NCBI RefSeq assembly: GCF_010692745.1
Contig: NZ_JAAHTB010000007.1
Coordinates: 102,697-166,696 of the forward strand
Direction of reading: 5' to 3'
Length of the DNA: 64,000 nt
Origin: Methylobacterium sp. BTF04
Lineage (GTDB): Bacteria > Pseudomonadota > Alphaproteobacteria > Rhizobiales > Beijerinckiaceae
The position numbers and the translations under genes are program-made. The notes under the pieces were generated by a model. It did no database searches. It saw nothing but the letters and a program-made list of their open reading frames with translations, and was not told the DNA's origin. Below, one piece after another: positions 34,797 to 42,676 of this stretch (position 1 is the first letter of the stretch; each line of letters starts with the position of its first letter).

Positions 34797-35843
34797 ATGT
34801 TCGGCTTCGGCATGGAATATGAGGGCGCCGCGTTTTGGCTGCCAGTGGTCTGGGCCGCACTTCTGGCCCTTGCGGTGGCGATGTACGTCGTGATCGACGG
34901 GTTCGACCTCGGGGTCGGCATCCTGTTCACCTCGGCCCGCAAGGGCAATTGGCGCGACCGGATGATGCTCTCGGTGGCACCGATCTGGGACGGCAACGAA
35001 ACCTGGCTGGTGCTCGGCGGCGGCGGCCTGTTCGCGGTGTTCAGCGTCGCCTACGCGATCCTGTTGCCGGCGCTCTACCTGCCGGTGATCCTGATGCTGA
35101 TCGCGCTGATCTTCCGCGGCGTCGCCTTCGAGTTCCGGTTCAAGGCCGACCGCTCGCAATTCCTGTGGGACAACGCGTTCCACTACGGGTCGCTGGTGGC
35201 GACCTTCGCGCAGGGGCTGGTGCTCGGCGCCTTCGTCCAGGGCTTCAAGATCGAAGGTCGCGGCTTCACCGGCGGCACCATGGACTGGCTGACCCCGTTC
35301 AGCCTGATGACGGGCATCGGCCTCGTCTGCGGCTACGGTCTCCTCGGCGCCACATGGTGCGTGATGAAGAATTCCGGCGAACTCGAAATCTGGGCGAGGC
35401 GCAAGAGCCTGCAATTCCTCGTCGGCACCATCCTGTCGATGGCGATCGTCAGCGTCTGGGTGCCGTTCCTCGGCCTCGATATCCAGTGGCGCTGGGTCTC
35501 ATGGCCGAACATCGCTTATGTGGCGCCGGTGCCCGTGGTGACGGCTCTGGTGTCCTGGGGGATCTACCACAGCATCGCCAGCGGCCGGCACGTCGCCCCG
35601 TTCCTTCTCACCATCGCGTTGTTTCTGCTCGGTTTTCTCGGGCTGGCGATCAGCCTTTTCCCCTACATCGTGCCGCCGCGCATGACGATCTGGCAGGCGG
35701 CCAACGCGGTCAGCGCCCTGCAATTCGCCCTGGTCGGCTACGCCGTCGTCATGCCGCTGACCCTCGCCTACACCGCCTATGCCTACTGGGTGTTCCGGGG
35801 GAAGGTGGCGGAAGACACCGATGCCGGGGGCTACGGCCATTGA
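34797..35843 (+). CDS. cydB: Cytochrome bd/CIO-type quinol oxidase subunit II
   Basis: A 348-residue polytopic subunit II of a cytochrome bd-family (cyanide-insensitive) oxidase, which oxidises ubiquinol and reduces O2 with high affinity. Signatures are YVVIDGFDLGVGIL, VAPIWDGNETWLVLGGGGLF, and LPVILMLIALIFRGVAFEFR near the N terminus, with eight or nine transmembrane helices in all. The heme-bearing catalytic subunit CydA is not encoded next to it or anywhere in the window, which is unusual. GGGAGG lies just upstream of the ATG. The next gene, a DUF2474 microprotein, overlaps by four bases. Confidence 0.95.
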   Translation: MFGFGMEYEGAAFWLPVVWAALLALAVAMYVVIDGFDLGVGILFTSARKGNWRDRMMLSVAPIWDGNETWLVLGGGGLFAVFSVAYAILLPALYLPVILMLIALIFRGVAFEFRFKADRSQFLWDNAFHYGSLVATFAQGLVLGAFVQGFKIEGRGFTGGTMDWLTPFSLMTGIGLVCGYGLLGATWCVMKNSGELEIWARRKSLQFLVGTILSMAIVSVWVPFLGLDIQWRWVSWPNIAYVAPVPVVTALVSWGIYHSIASGRHVAPFLLTIALFLLGFLGLAISLFPYIVPPRMTIWQAANAVSALQFALVGYAVVMPLTLAYTAYAYWVFRGKVAEDTDAGGYGH

Positions 35844-35971
35844 GCACGCCGACCGGCAAGAGTTCGATTCGTAAGAGCCGGCGGCTCCTGTGGTTCGTGG
35901 CGTTCTACGCGGCGAGCCTGATCGTCTTCACGGCGCTGGTCTATACCCTGCGCGCCGTCGTGAAGGGGTGA
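35840..35971 (+). CDS. DUF2474-type small subunit of a bd-family oxidase
   Basis: A 43-residue microprotein with a TTG start that overlaps the cydB stop codon (TTGA). It begins with a basic stretch (KSSIRKSRRL) followed by one transmembrane helix (LLWFVAFYAASLIVFTALVY). Size, topology and position fit DUF2474, the small protein that follows CIO-type cydAB genes. By analogy with CydX it probably stabilises the oxidase. Overlooked by length cut-offs and by its rare start codon. Confidence 0.78.
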   Translation: MSTPTGKSSIRKSRRLLWFVAFYAASLIVFTALVYTLRAVVKG

Positions 35972-36196
35972 GGCGACGGCTTCGGAAGCAGGGAGCGTTC
36001 GAATCAAACGCGCGTCAAAGCCGGTCTCTCCAATTCCGGGACATTTGGCGAGAGCGGAAGAAAGCCGTCGACACAGCACGGTGACAGGGCGGCATGCATC
36101 TTCGGCATCCCCAATCCGTGCTGAGCGGGCGAACCACGACTGATAATATCGAAATAAGAGTGGAAGTTAGTCTCACCTAGATTTATATTTTGATGA

Positions 36197-36544
36197 TTGG
36201 TCAAATCCAAATCGACGGTACGCACATGCAAAAAGGGTGTAGGACTGATCCCCTGGAAACCATACATCCTGGCAGGCCATGTCGCATTTTTCGTCATGGT
36301 CGTGATGGTTCCACATACCCTGGTCGGGCCATTCATGAGTTTCAAATTCGGCGAAGAATGGCGAGCCGCCATTCCAAACTTCAGTCCACTAAACAGTCTC
36401 GATTCTTCTGTATTCCGGCTGACGCTTTTTGGATATCTGCTGTGTATCGGACTATCGCTGGCCGCCTGGACGATCGAGCATTATCGAGCCCGCCGTTTCG
36501 TACTCGAGAGAGCTAAGAAAAGCTGCAATTTATCGATTTCCTAG
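36197..36544 (+). CDS. Orphan small membrane protein in an AT-richer patch
   Basis: An open frame of 115 codons with two hydrophobic segments: YILAGHVAFFVMVVMVPHTL, then LTLFGYLLCIGLSLAAWTIE near the C terminus, with a basic end (HYRARRFVLERAKK). I know no family. The start is uncertain: TTG at 36197 has no ribosome-binding site. An ATG at 36226 after a purine-poor stretch would reach this frame only if one base were removed from the following AAAAAGGG run, so a small frameshift is possible. Base composition is visibly richer in A and T than neighbouring genes, which hints at recent acquisition. Confidence 0.45.
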   Translation: MVKSKSTVRTCKKGVGLIPWKPYILAGHVAFFVMVVMVPHTLVGPFMSFKFGEEWRAAIPNFSPLNSLDSSVFRLTLFGYLLCIGLSLAAWTIEHYRARRFVLERAKKSCNLSIS

Positions 36545-36596
36545 AGCCTGATTGGGTCTGGGCTGCCTCGCGTGTGGGTGTCGGATGGCGCCCCCC

Positions 36597-37583
36597 TCAG
36601 CCCCAAAGGTCGGCCGTCGGCGGGTGGATCAGGCTGCCCTCGAACACCAGGGCCGGATCGCGATCGCGGGCGAGCAGCAAGGGTCCGTCGAGATCGACGT
36701 AATCGGCATGGTGGGCGAGCAGCATCGCCGGCGCCATGGCGAGGGACGTGCCGACCATGCAGCCGATCATCACCAAAAAGCCGCGCGCCCGCGCCTCGTG
36801 GGCGAGCATCACCGCCTCGGTGAGACCGCCGGCCTTGTCGAGCTTGATGTTGATGGCATCGTAGCGTGCGGCCAGCGCATCGAGACCGGCGCGGTCGTGC
36901 AGGCTCTCGTCGGCGCAGATCGGGATCGGCCGCGCCATCGTGGCGAGGAGGTCGTCCTCGCCGGCCGGCAGCGGTTGCTCGATGAGCCCGACACCGGCGG
37001 CGATGCAGGCGGCGAGATTGGCCTCGATGGTGTCGGCGCGCCAAGCCTCGTTGGCATCGACGATGAGGCGCGAATCCGGCGCGCCTCGGCGCACGGCGGC
37101 GATCCGCTCGGGATCGCCCTCCCCGCCGAGCTTCACCTTGAGCAGCGGCCGGGTCGCGGCGCCTCGGGCCGCCGCCTCCATGCTCTCGGGCGTGCCGAGG
37201 CTGAGGGTGTAGGCGGTGGTGGCGACCTGTGGCGCGGTAAGCCCGGCGATCTCCCAGGCCGGCCGGCCCGCCTGCTTGGCTTCGAGGTCGAACAGCGCGC
37301 AATCGAGGGCGTTGCGGGCGGCGCCGGGTTTCATGCGGGTCAGGAGATCGGCCCGCGTGGCGCCGGCCGCGATAGCCTCGGCCTGATCGCGGATGAGGTC
37401 GCGGACGCTGTCGACGGTCTCGCCGTAGCGGGCATAGGGCACGCATTCCCCACGCCCGACATGACCGGCCTCGTCGGTCACGGTGGCGAGCACCACCACG
37501 GCTTCGGTGCGGCTCCCCCGCGCGATGGTGAAGGCGCCGGCGATGGGAAAACGCTCGATGATCGCGGTGAGGTGGCGGCTCAT
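36597..37583 (-). CDS. dgcA: N-acetyl-D-glutamate racemase DgcA (enolase superfamily)
   Basis: A 328-residue muconate-lactonising/dipeptide-epimerase type enzyme. The catalytic lysine pair is in LLKVKLGG, metal ligands are D, E and D in IVDANEAW, GLIEQPLP and ICADESL, and the second catalytic lysine is in INIKLDKAGG. Such sequences were long annotated L-Ala-D/L-Glu epimerase. Next to a DUF1611 gene they correspond to DgcA, which racemises N-acetyl-D-glutamate made by DgcN, opening a D-glutamate catabolic route. The start overlaps the dgcN stop by four bases. Assignment relies on the pairing. Confidence 0.85.
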   Translation of the reverse strand: MSRHLTAIIERFPIAGAFTIARGSRTEAVVVLATVTDEAGHVGRGECVPYARYGETVDSVRDLIRDQAEAIAAGATRADLLTRMKPGAARNALDCALFDLEAKQAGRPAWEIAGLTAPQVATTAYTLSLGTPESMEAAARGAATRPLLKVKLGGEGDPERIAAVRRGAPDSRLIVDANEAWRADTIEANLAACIAAGVGLIEQPLPAGEDDLLATMARPIPICADESLHDRAGLDALAARYDAINIKLDKAGGLTEAVMLAHEARARGFLVMIGCMVGTSLAMAPAMLLAHHADYVDLDGPLLLARDRDPALVFEGSLIHPPTADLWG

Positions 37584-38611
37584 GCGGCCGAGGCCCCAGC
37601 GACCGGCGGAAATTCGGCGACGAGGCGATCGACGATGGACTCGACGCCGAACCGCACCGGATCGGTGGCCGGCAGGTCATGCTCACGCGCGAGATCGGCC
37701 AGCAGCGCGCGGGCGGCCCCCTCCTCCAGATCCTGCGTGTTCACGGCGATGCCGACGGGGCGGATGTCGGGGTTGGTGAGCCGGCCGAGGTTTACCGTGA
37801 GGTCGATCACCTCCTGAATCGTCGGCAGCTTATGCGCGACACCGCGCATGGTGGTGCGGGTCGGCTCATGGCAGACGATGAAGGCATCCGCCTGCGCCCC
37901 ATGCAGCAGCCCGAGGCTGACACCGGCGAAGGAGGGATGGAACAGGGAGCCCTGGCCCTCCAGAAGGTCCCAATGGTCCGGGTCGGCGGCGGGCGCGATC
38001 CACTCGACGGCACCGGAGATGAAATCCGCCACCACCGCGTCGATGGCGACCCCGCGGCCGGAGATGAACACGCCGGTCTGGCCGGTGGCGCGGAAATCCG
38101 CATCGAGGCCGCGGGTCCGCATGCCGCGCTCCAGGGCCAGCACCGTATACTTCTTGCCCACCGAACAATCGGTGCCGACGCTGAGCAGCCGCCGGCCGGG
38201 GCGCTTCGTGCCCTTGCCGGTGGCGAAGGTCTCGGAGGTATGGCGCACGTCGTGGAGCTGCCGGCCGTTGGCCTCCGCCGCCCGGGCGATCTCCGGCACC
38301 GCACCGAGGCGGGCATGCAAGCCGCTGGCGATGTCGAGCCCGGCATTGAGCGCGGCCACGACCTCGGCGACCCAATGCTCGGGCAGGATGCCACCGGCAT
38401 TGGCCACACCGATGACCATCGTGCGGCAGCCCTTCTCGACCGCCTCCGCGAGGGTGAGATCGGGAATGCCGAGATCGGCGGCGCAACCGGGGAGGCGCAA
38501 CTGGCCGACGCACCATTCGGGGCGCCAATCCTTGATGCCGTAGGCGGTCTTGGCCGCGAGCCGGTCGGGCACATCGCCGAGGAACATCAGGTAGGGTGTT
38601 TCGATCTGCAT
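37580..38611 (-). CDS. dgcN: D-glutamate N-acetyltransferase DgcN (DUF1611)
   Basis: A 343-residue DUF1611 protein with a Rossmann-like N-terminal domain (VIGVANAGGILPEHW) and a P-loop domain with VGTDCSVGKKYTVLALERGM. Further landmarks are FRATGQTGVFISGRGVAIDA and LLEGQGSLFHPSFAGVSLG. In characterised homologues it acetylates D-glutamate, giving the substrate of DgcA, and D-amino acids then serve as carbon and nitrogen source. I start it at the ATG ending at 38611 (MQIETPYLMFLG); a GTG two codons earlier is possible. Divergent from the GST gene across 256 bases. Peptidoglycan turnover is a likely D-glutamate source. Confidence 0.85.
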   Translation of the reverse strand: MQIETPYLMFLGDVPDRLAAKTAYGIKDWRPEWCVGQLRLPGCAADLGIPDLTLAEAVEKGCRTMVIGVANAGGILPEHWVAEVVAALNAGLDIASGLHARLGAVPEIARAAEANGRQLHDVRHTSETFATGKGTKRPGRRLLSVGTDCSVGKKYTVLALERGMRTRGLDADFRATGQTGVFISGRGVAIDAVVADFISGAVEWIAPAADPDHWDLLEGQGSLFHPSFAGVSLGLLHGAQADAFIVCHEPTRTTMRGVAHKLPTIQEVIDLTVNLGRLTNPDIRPVGIAVNTQDLEEGAARALLADLAREHDLPATDPVRFGVESIVDRLVAEFPPVAGASAA

Positions 38612-38867
38612 CTTCACATCACCCGTCTGCTGAGTCGCCGCCCTGTCATCGCCGTCTATGCGATGATCTCGACACTGCCAAATGCAGGATCGCGACCAGA
38701 GCGGCCGGCGCGGATTTCTGCCACGCGAAAACGCGTCGCGCATGCCGAACCGGCTCTCCCCGTTCCAAGGGGGCTTGCGGCCAGCCGCGATGTCGGGTGT
38801 GGTCCGTCGAAAATGCGGACCGAGGCCGCTCGAACGGGTATTACGGATGCAACGGGAGACGACGCGC

Positions 38868-39512
38868 ATGAGGATGTACGGCAACTGGCGCTCGGCGGCG
38901 GCATTCCGGGTACGGATCGCCCTCAACCTCAAGGGTATCGCCTGCGACGAGACCTTCATCGACCTCGATGCGGGCGACCAGTTCAAGCCTGAATTCCTGG
39001 CGATCAACCCGCAGGGCGCGGTACCGGCCTTCTTCGACGGCGAAGGGCCGCCGATCACCCAATCCCTCGCGATCCTCGACTATCTCGAGGACGTGCATCC
39101 GGCCGTCCCGCTGCTGCCGAGCGATCCGCGGGACCGCGCGCGGGCGCGCTCGCTCGCCCAGGTGGTGGCCTGTGATACCCATCCGCTCTACGTGCCGCGG
39201 GTGCGCAACTACCTGATGGCGACCTACGACATCCCCAAGGACCGGATGATGGGCTTCGTGCGCCACTGGTTCGAGACCGGCCTGAAGACCCTGGAGACAC
39301 GCCTGACCCAGGAGGCCGGTACCGGCCGCTACGCCCAGGGCGACGCCATCAGCCATGCCGATCTCTGCCTCGTCAGCCTGTGGGTCGGCACCGGCATCTT
39401 CGGCGTCGAGACCGCGCCCTACCCGACGGTTCGGCGCATCGCCGAGGATTGCCTCGCGCAGGAGGCGTTCGCCAAGGCCCATCCGCTGAAGCAGCCGGGC
39501 GCGCCGGCCTGA
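38868..39512 (+). CDS. maiA: Zeta-class glutathione S-transferase / maleylacetoacetate isomerase
   Basis: A 214-residue GST. The thioredoxin-like domain starts MYGNWRSAAAFRVRIALNLK with the zeta-class SSxxxRVRIAL-like pattern, followed by INPQGAVPAFFDG and the glutathione contact ITQSLAILDYLED. The helical domain includes GDAISHADLCLVSLWVGTGI. Zeta GSTs isomerise maleylacetoacetate to fumarylacetoacetate in tyrosine breakdown, or act on other maleyl compounds. No other tyrosine-pathway gene is nearby, so the substrate is open. ATG at 38868 has GGGAG upstream; another ATG follows two codons later. Confidence 0.88.
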   Translation: MRMYGNWRSAAAFRVRIALNLKGIACDETFIDLDAGDQFKPEFLAINPQGAVPAFFDGEGPPITQSLAILDYLEDVHPAVPLLPSDPRDRARARSLAQVVACDTHPLYVPRVRNYLMATYDIPKDRMMGFVRHWFETGLKTLETRLTQEAGTGRYAQGDAISHADLCLVSLWVGTGIFGVETAPYPTVRRIAEDCLAQEAFAKAHPLKQPGAPA

Positions 39513-39561
39513 CGATCGCGACGCGACGGTCGAGACTTGCCGATAATCCACGGATAGAGTT

Positions 39562-39595
39562 GCCGCATCGGCCGCTTACGAGCGGCCGATGCGGC
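39562..39595 (+). repeat. Perfect 15-bp inverted repeat between the GST and ndh genes
   Basis: GCCGCATCGGCCGCT-TACG-AGCGGCCGATGCGGC, fully paired, 49 bases after the GST stop and 34 bases before ndh. No T-tract follows, so it is either a Rho-dependent 3' end hairpin or a leader structure of ndh. Confidence 0.7.
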
Positions 39596-39629
39596 TGGAC
39601 AGAACGACGACTTTGAGGACGAGGGACGT

Positions 39630-40961
39630 ATGGTACCGGGCGAAACCGTGGACAACCTGCACCGCATCGTAGTCGTCGGCGGAGGAGCGGCGGGCTTGCA
39701 GCTCGCGACGAAGCTCGGCGACACATTGGGCAGATCGGGCAAGGCCCACGTCACCCTCGTCGACCGGGCCCGCACCCACATCTGGAAGCCGCTGTTGCAC
39801 GAGGTCGCCGCCGGCAGCCTCGACGTCGGCCACCATGCGGTGGATTACCTCCACCACGCCCACCGGCACAATTTCCGCTATCGCATCGGCGAGATGACCG
39901 GCCTCGATCGGCAGGCGCGCACGATCCAGCTCGCCGCGAGCCACGATACGGAAGGCCGCGAGGTCACCCCCGTGCGCGCGATCCCGTACGACACCCTGGT
40001 GATGGCGGTGGGCTCGACGACAAACGATTTCGGCACGCCCGGCGTGAAGGACAACGCCATCGCGCTCGATACGCAGGGCCAGGCGGTGCGCTTCCACCAG
40101 CGCCTCGTGAACGGGATGCTGCGTGCCCACACCCAGGTCGGCCCGGTGCGGCCGGGCCAGCTCCACGTCACGGTGATCGGGGCCGGTGCCACCGGCACCG
40201 AGCTCGCGGCCGAGCTTCACCGCACCACCCGCGACGTGGCCTCCACCGGCCTCGACAAGATCGACCCGGCCAAGGACCTGAAGATCACCCTCGTGGAGGC
40301 GGCCCCCCGCATCCTCCCCGCCGTGCCGGAGCGGCTGTCCCGTGACGTCATGGTGCTGCTCGGCAAGATCGGCGTCGAGGTCCGGACCCAGGCCCGCGTC
40401 ACCGAGGTCCGGGCCGATGGCGTACAGCTGGCCGATGGCGGCTTCATCCCGTCCGAGCTCGTGGTCTGGGCGGCGGGTGTGAAGGCCCCGCCGTTCCTGC
40501 AGGAGATCGGCGGCCTGGAGACCACGCGCAACAACCAGCTCGTGGTGACTCCGACGCTGCAGACCACCCGCGACCCCGACATCTTCGCGCTCGGCGATTG
40601 CGCCTATCTCGTCGAGAAGGGCTCGGACACCCCGATACCGCCGCGCGCCCAGGCCGCGCACCAGCAGGCGACCCACCTCATCAAGCAAATTCCGGCCAAG
40701 ATCGCCGGCAAGCCGCTAAAACCCTTCAAGTATCGCGATTTCGGCTCGCTGGTCTCGCTCGGCGAGTACACCACCGTCGGCAGCCTGATGGGTTTCGTGC
40801 GGGGCAAGAACATGTTCATCGCCGGGCTGTTCGCCCGGATGATGTACCGCTCTCTGTACAAGATGCATGAGCGGGCGCTGCACGGCACGGTCAAGACGAC
40901 CCTCGACGCCGTGGCGCGCGCGTTGACCCGCCGCACCGAGTCGCGGGTAAAACTGCACTGA
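39630..40961 (+). CDS. ndh: Type II NADH:quinone oxidoreductase (NDH-2)
   Basis: A 443-residue FAD protein that oxidises NADH and reduces quinone without pumping protons. The FAD motif is VVVGGGAAGLQLATKLG and the NADH motif is TVIGAGATGTELAAELHR, both GxGxxG type. RTHIWKPLLHEVAAG carries the conserved segment, and ALGDCAYL is the second FAD contact. The C terminus (LGEYTTVGSLMGFVRGKNMF then ARMMYRSLYKMHE) is the amphipathic membrane-association part. It would feed quinol to terminal oxidases such as the bd type encoded 4 kb upstream. Confidence 0.95.
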   Translation: MVPGETVDNLHRIVVVGGGAAGLQLATKLGDTLGRSGKAHVTLVDRARTHIWKPLLHEVAAGSLDVGHHAVDYLHHAHRHNFRYRIGEMTGLDRQARTIQLAASHDTEGREVTPVRAIPYDTLVMAVGSTTNDFGTPGVKDNAIALDTQGQAVRFHQRLVNGMLRAHTQVGPVRPGQLHVTVIGAGATGTELAAELHRTTRDVASTGLDKIDPAKDLKITLVEAAPRILPAVPERLSRDVMVLLGKIGVEVRTQARVTEVRADGVQLADGGFIPSELVVWAAGVKAPPFLQEIGGLETTRNNQLVVTPTLQTTRDPDIFALGDCAYLVEKGSDTPIPPRAQAAHQQATHLIKQIPAKIAGKPLKPFKYRDFGSLVSLGEYTTVGSLMGFVRGKNMFIAGLFARMMYRSLYKMHERALHGTVKTTLDAVARALTRRTESRVKLH

Positions 40962-41001
40962 TGCGTAAACTGACCAATCGCGACACGACACGAGTTCAAC
41001 G

Positions 41002-41307
41002 ATGATCGACATCATCCAGGCGCTGCAGCACCGCAATCCGGGGCTCGGCCCCTATGTCCTGGTGCTGCGCGCCGATTCGCGGGCCCGCGACCTCGCCGAG
41101 CCGGCGCGCCTCAACGCGGAGGCGGAGGCGTGGATCGCGCAGCACACGCCGGGCGCACGCCTAAGCATGGAGAAGGTGCTGATCGCGCCCTATCCGGGGG
41201 CGATGCCGGCGGATCGCGACGTCACCGTGATGGCCTTCGCCGATGCGCGGCAGCTTGCGGCCTTTGCCACGGCATGGACCGGCGAGATCGAGCCGGACGA
41301 GGCCTGA
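41002..41307 (+). CDS. Small soluble protein of unknown function
   Basis: A 101-residue protein, 40 bases after ndh on the same strand. Composition is balanced, and there is no signal peptide or membrane helix. Landmarks are MIDIIQALQHRNPGLGPYVL, EAWIAQHTPGARLSMEKVLI and a closing ADARQLAAFATAWTG. I do not recognise a family. It converges with the O-antigen-ligase-like gene 13 bases away. Co-transcription with ndh is likely from spacing. Confidence 0.65.
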   Translation: MIDIIQALQHRNPGLGPYVLVLRADSRARDLAEPARLNAEAEAWIAQHTPGARLSMEKVLIAPYPGAMPADRDVTVMAFADARQLAAFATAWTGEIEPDEA

Positions 41308-41320
41308 CGCCGTCTCCGGC

Positions 41321-42601
41321 TCAGCGTGAGTCCGAAGCGGTGCGGTTCGCCATCCAGCGCAGCCGGGCGGCCTCGAGCCCCCAGACGATCCCCAGCATCA
41401 TGTAGACGTGACGCCACTTCTCGATGTCGATCTGCACCGCCTGCAGAAAGAACATCAACAGGGCCGGCCAGACGATCTGCGCATGGCGCCGGAACGGGGT
41501 GTCCAGCCTCATCAGCCGGAAACCGACGAAGCCGGTCGCCAGTACCAGGCCGATGAAGGCGACGCCGCCGAGCCAGCCGCCGTTGGAGAAGCTGCCGATA
41601 TACGAATTGTGCGGCTCCAGCCCGAAGACGAGGCGCCAGCGCAGCGGCCCCATCCCGAGGGGTTCCTCCACCAGCATGCCGATTCCGCGCAGCTGGTTGC
41701 CGAAGCGCCCGGTTTCGCCCTCGTCGTAATCCTGGGTGACCGAAGCGCGCTTGGAAAACATCTCTGCGGTGTCGCCGATCGACATCAGGCCGACGATGGC
41801 GAGGACGGCGCCCACCGTCGACAGGGCGAGCAGGCCGACGATGCGCCGGCGCAGGGCCGTCGATGGCGTCGCGCGATAGACACTGGCCGCCATCAGGCCG
41901 GTGGCGATGAGGGAGCCGCCCCAGGAGCCGCGCGAGAACGACAGGAAGATGCCGGCCACGATGAGCAGCAGCATCGCCAGCGACAGCATCGGGCGCTTCG
42001 TCGTACCGAGCAGGAGCCCGTGCATCAGGTAGAGCGCGCCGAGCGTCAGGAACGAGCCGAACACGTTCGGGTCCTGGAAGGTGCCCGAGGCGCGCCCGTA
42101 TTTGTAGAACAGGTCCTCGGTGGGGATGAACCCGAAATAGCCGACGATGCCGAAGGCGCCCGAGAGCAGGCAGCTCGCCACGTAGGTCTTCAGGGCGAGC
42201 TCCACCCGCGCCTGGGTGTCGTCGGCGAACAGCATCGAGAAGAAGATGCCGGTGATGGCGAGGTAGGCGAGCTGGATCGTCCAGGTCACCGGTAGCGGCT
42301 GGTCGAGATACGGCGTCAGCGCGATCACGATCGCGGAAACGTAGAGGATCAGCAGCCAGACCAGCGGCAGCATTCCGCGATGAAACCGCAGGCCGAGGCA
42401 CAGCCACAGCAGGATCGTCGGGATCGCCACGATGTCGTAGGGCGAGGTATCGGAGAAGGCGAAGCACGCAAAGAAGATGAACGCCACGAGGAGCAGCGTC
42501 GCGAAGCGCCTCAGGACGGTGAGGACCGGAATCCGGCTCCAGGCCCCGGCCCGCCATGGCGATGCGGAGGCTGCGATCGTGGACGCCATACCGAGAACCA
42601 C
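41321..42601 (-). CDS. O-antigen ligase/polymerase (Wzy_C)-like membrane protein
   Basis: A 426-residue polytopic protein with about eleven membrane helices. The O-antigen ligase family signature region is SFSRGSWGGSLIATGLMAAS, and the large periplasmic loop contains GRFGNQLRGIGMLVEEPLG and the conserved histidine of GLEPHNSYIGSFSNGGW. Such proteins attach or polymerise surface glycans. It follows murD by 75 bases on the same strand, where ftsW stands in a standard dcw cluster; unlike FtsW it has no SEDS motifs. Donor and acceptor unknown. Confidence 0.82.
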   Translation of the reverse strand: MVLGMASTIAASASPWRAGAWSRIPVLTVLRRFATLLLVAFIFFACFAFSDTSPYDIVAIPTILLWLCLGLRFHRGMLPLVWLLILYVSAIVIALTPYLDQPLPVTWTIQLAYLAITGIFFSMLFADDTQARVELALKTYVASCLLSGAFGIVGYFGFIPTEDLFYKYGRASGTFQDPNVFGSFLTLGALYLMHGLLLGTTKRPMLSLAMLLLIVAGIFLSFSRGSWGGSLIATGLMAASVYRATPSTALRRRIVGLLALSTVGAVLAIVGLMSIGDTAEMFSKRASVTQDYDEGETGRFGNQLRGIGMLVEEPLGMGPLRWRLVFGLEPHNSYIGSFSNGGWLGGVAFIGLVLATGFVGFRLMRLDTPFRRHAQIVWPALLMFFLQAVQIDIEKWRHVYMMLGIVWGLEAARLRWMANRTASDSR

Positions 42602-42676
42602 TCCGCGCGCCGCGAGGACGGCGCCTTACCGGCCGCCATCAGGCACGAGAATGGTTGAGATTTGGCGAAGGCCTTT

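Noticed and set aside
35990..36012. GTTCGAATC sequence resembling a tRNA T-loop
   Set aside because: The flanking bases do not form a T-stem with the right spacing, and no acceptor, D-arm or anticodon arm is present.
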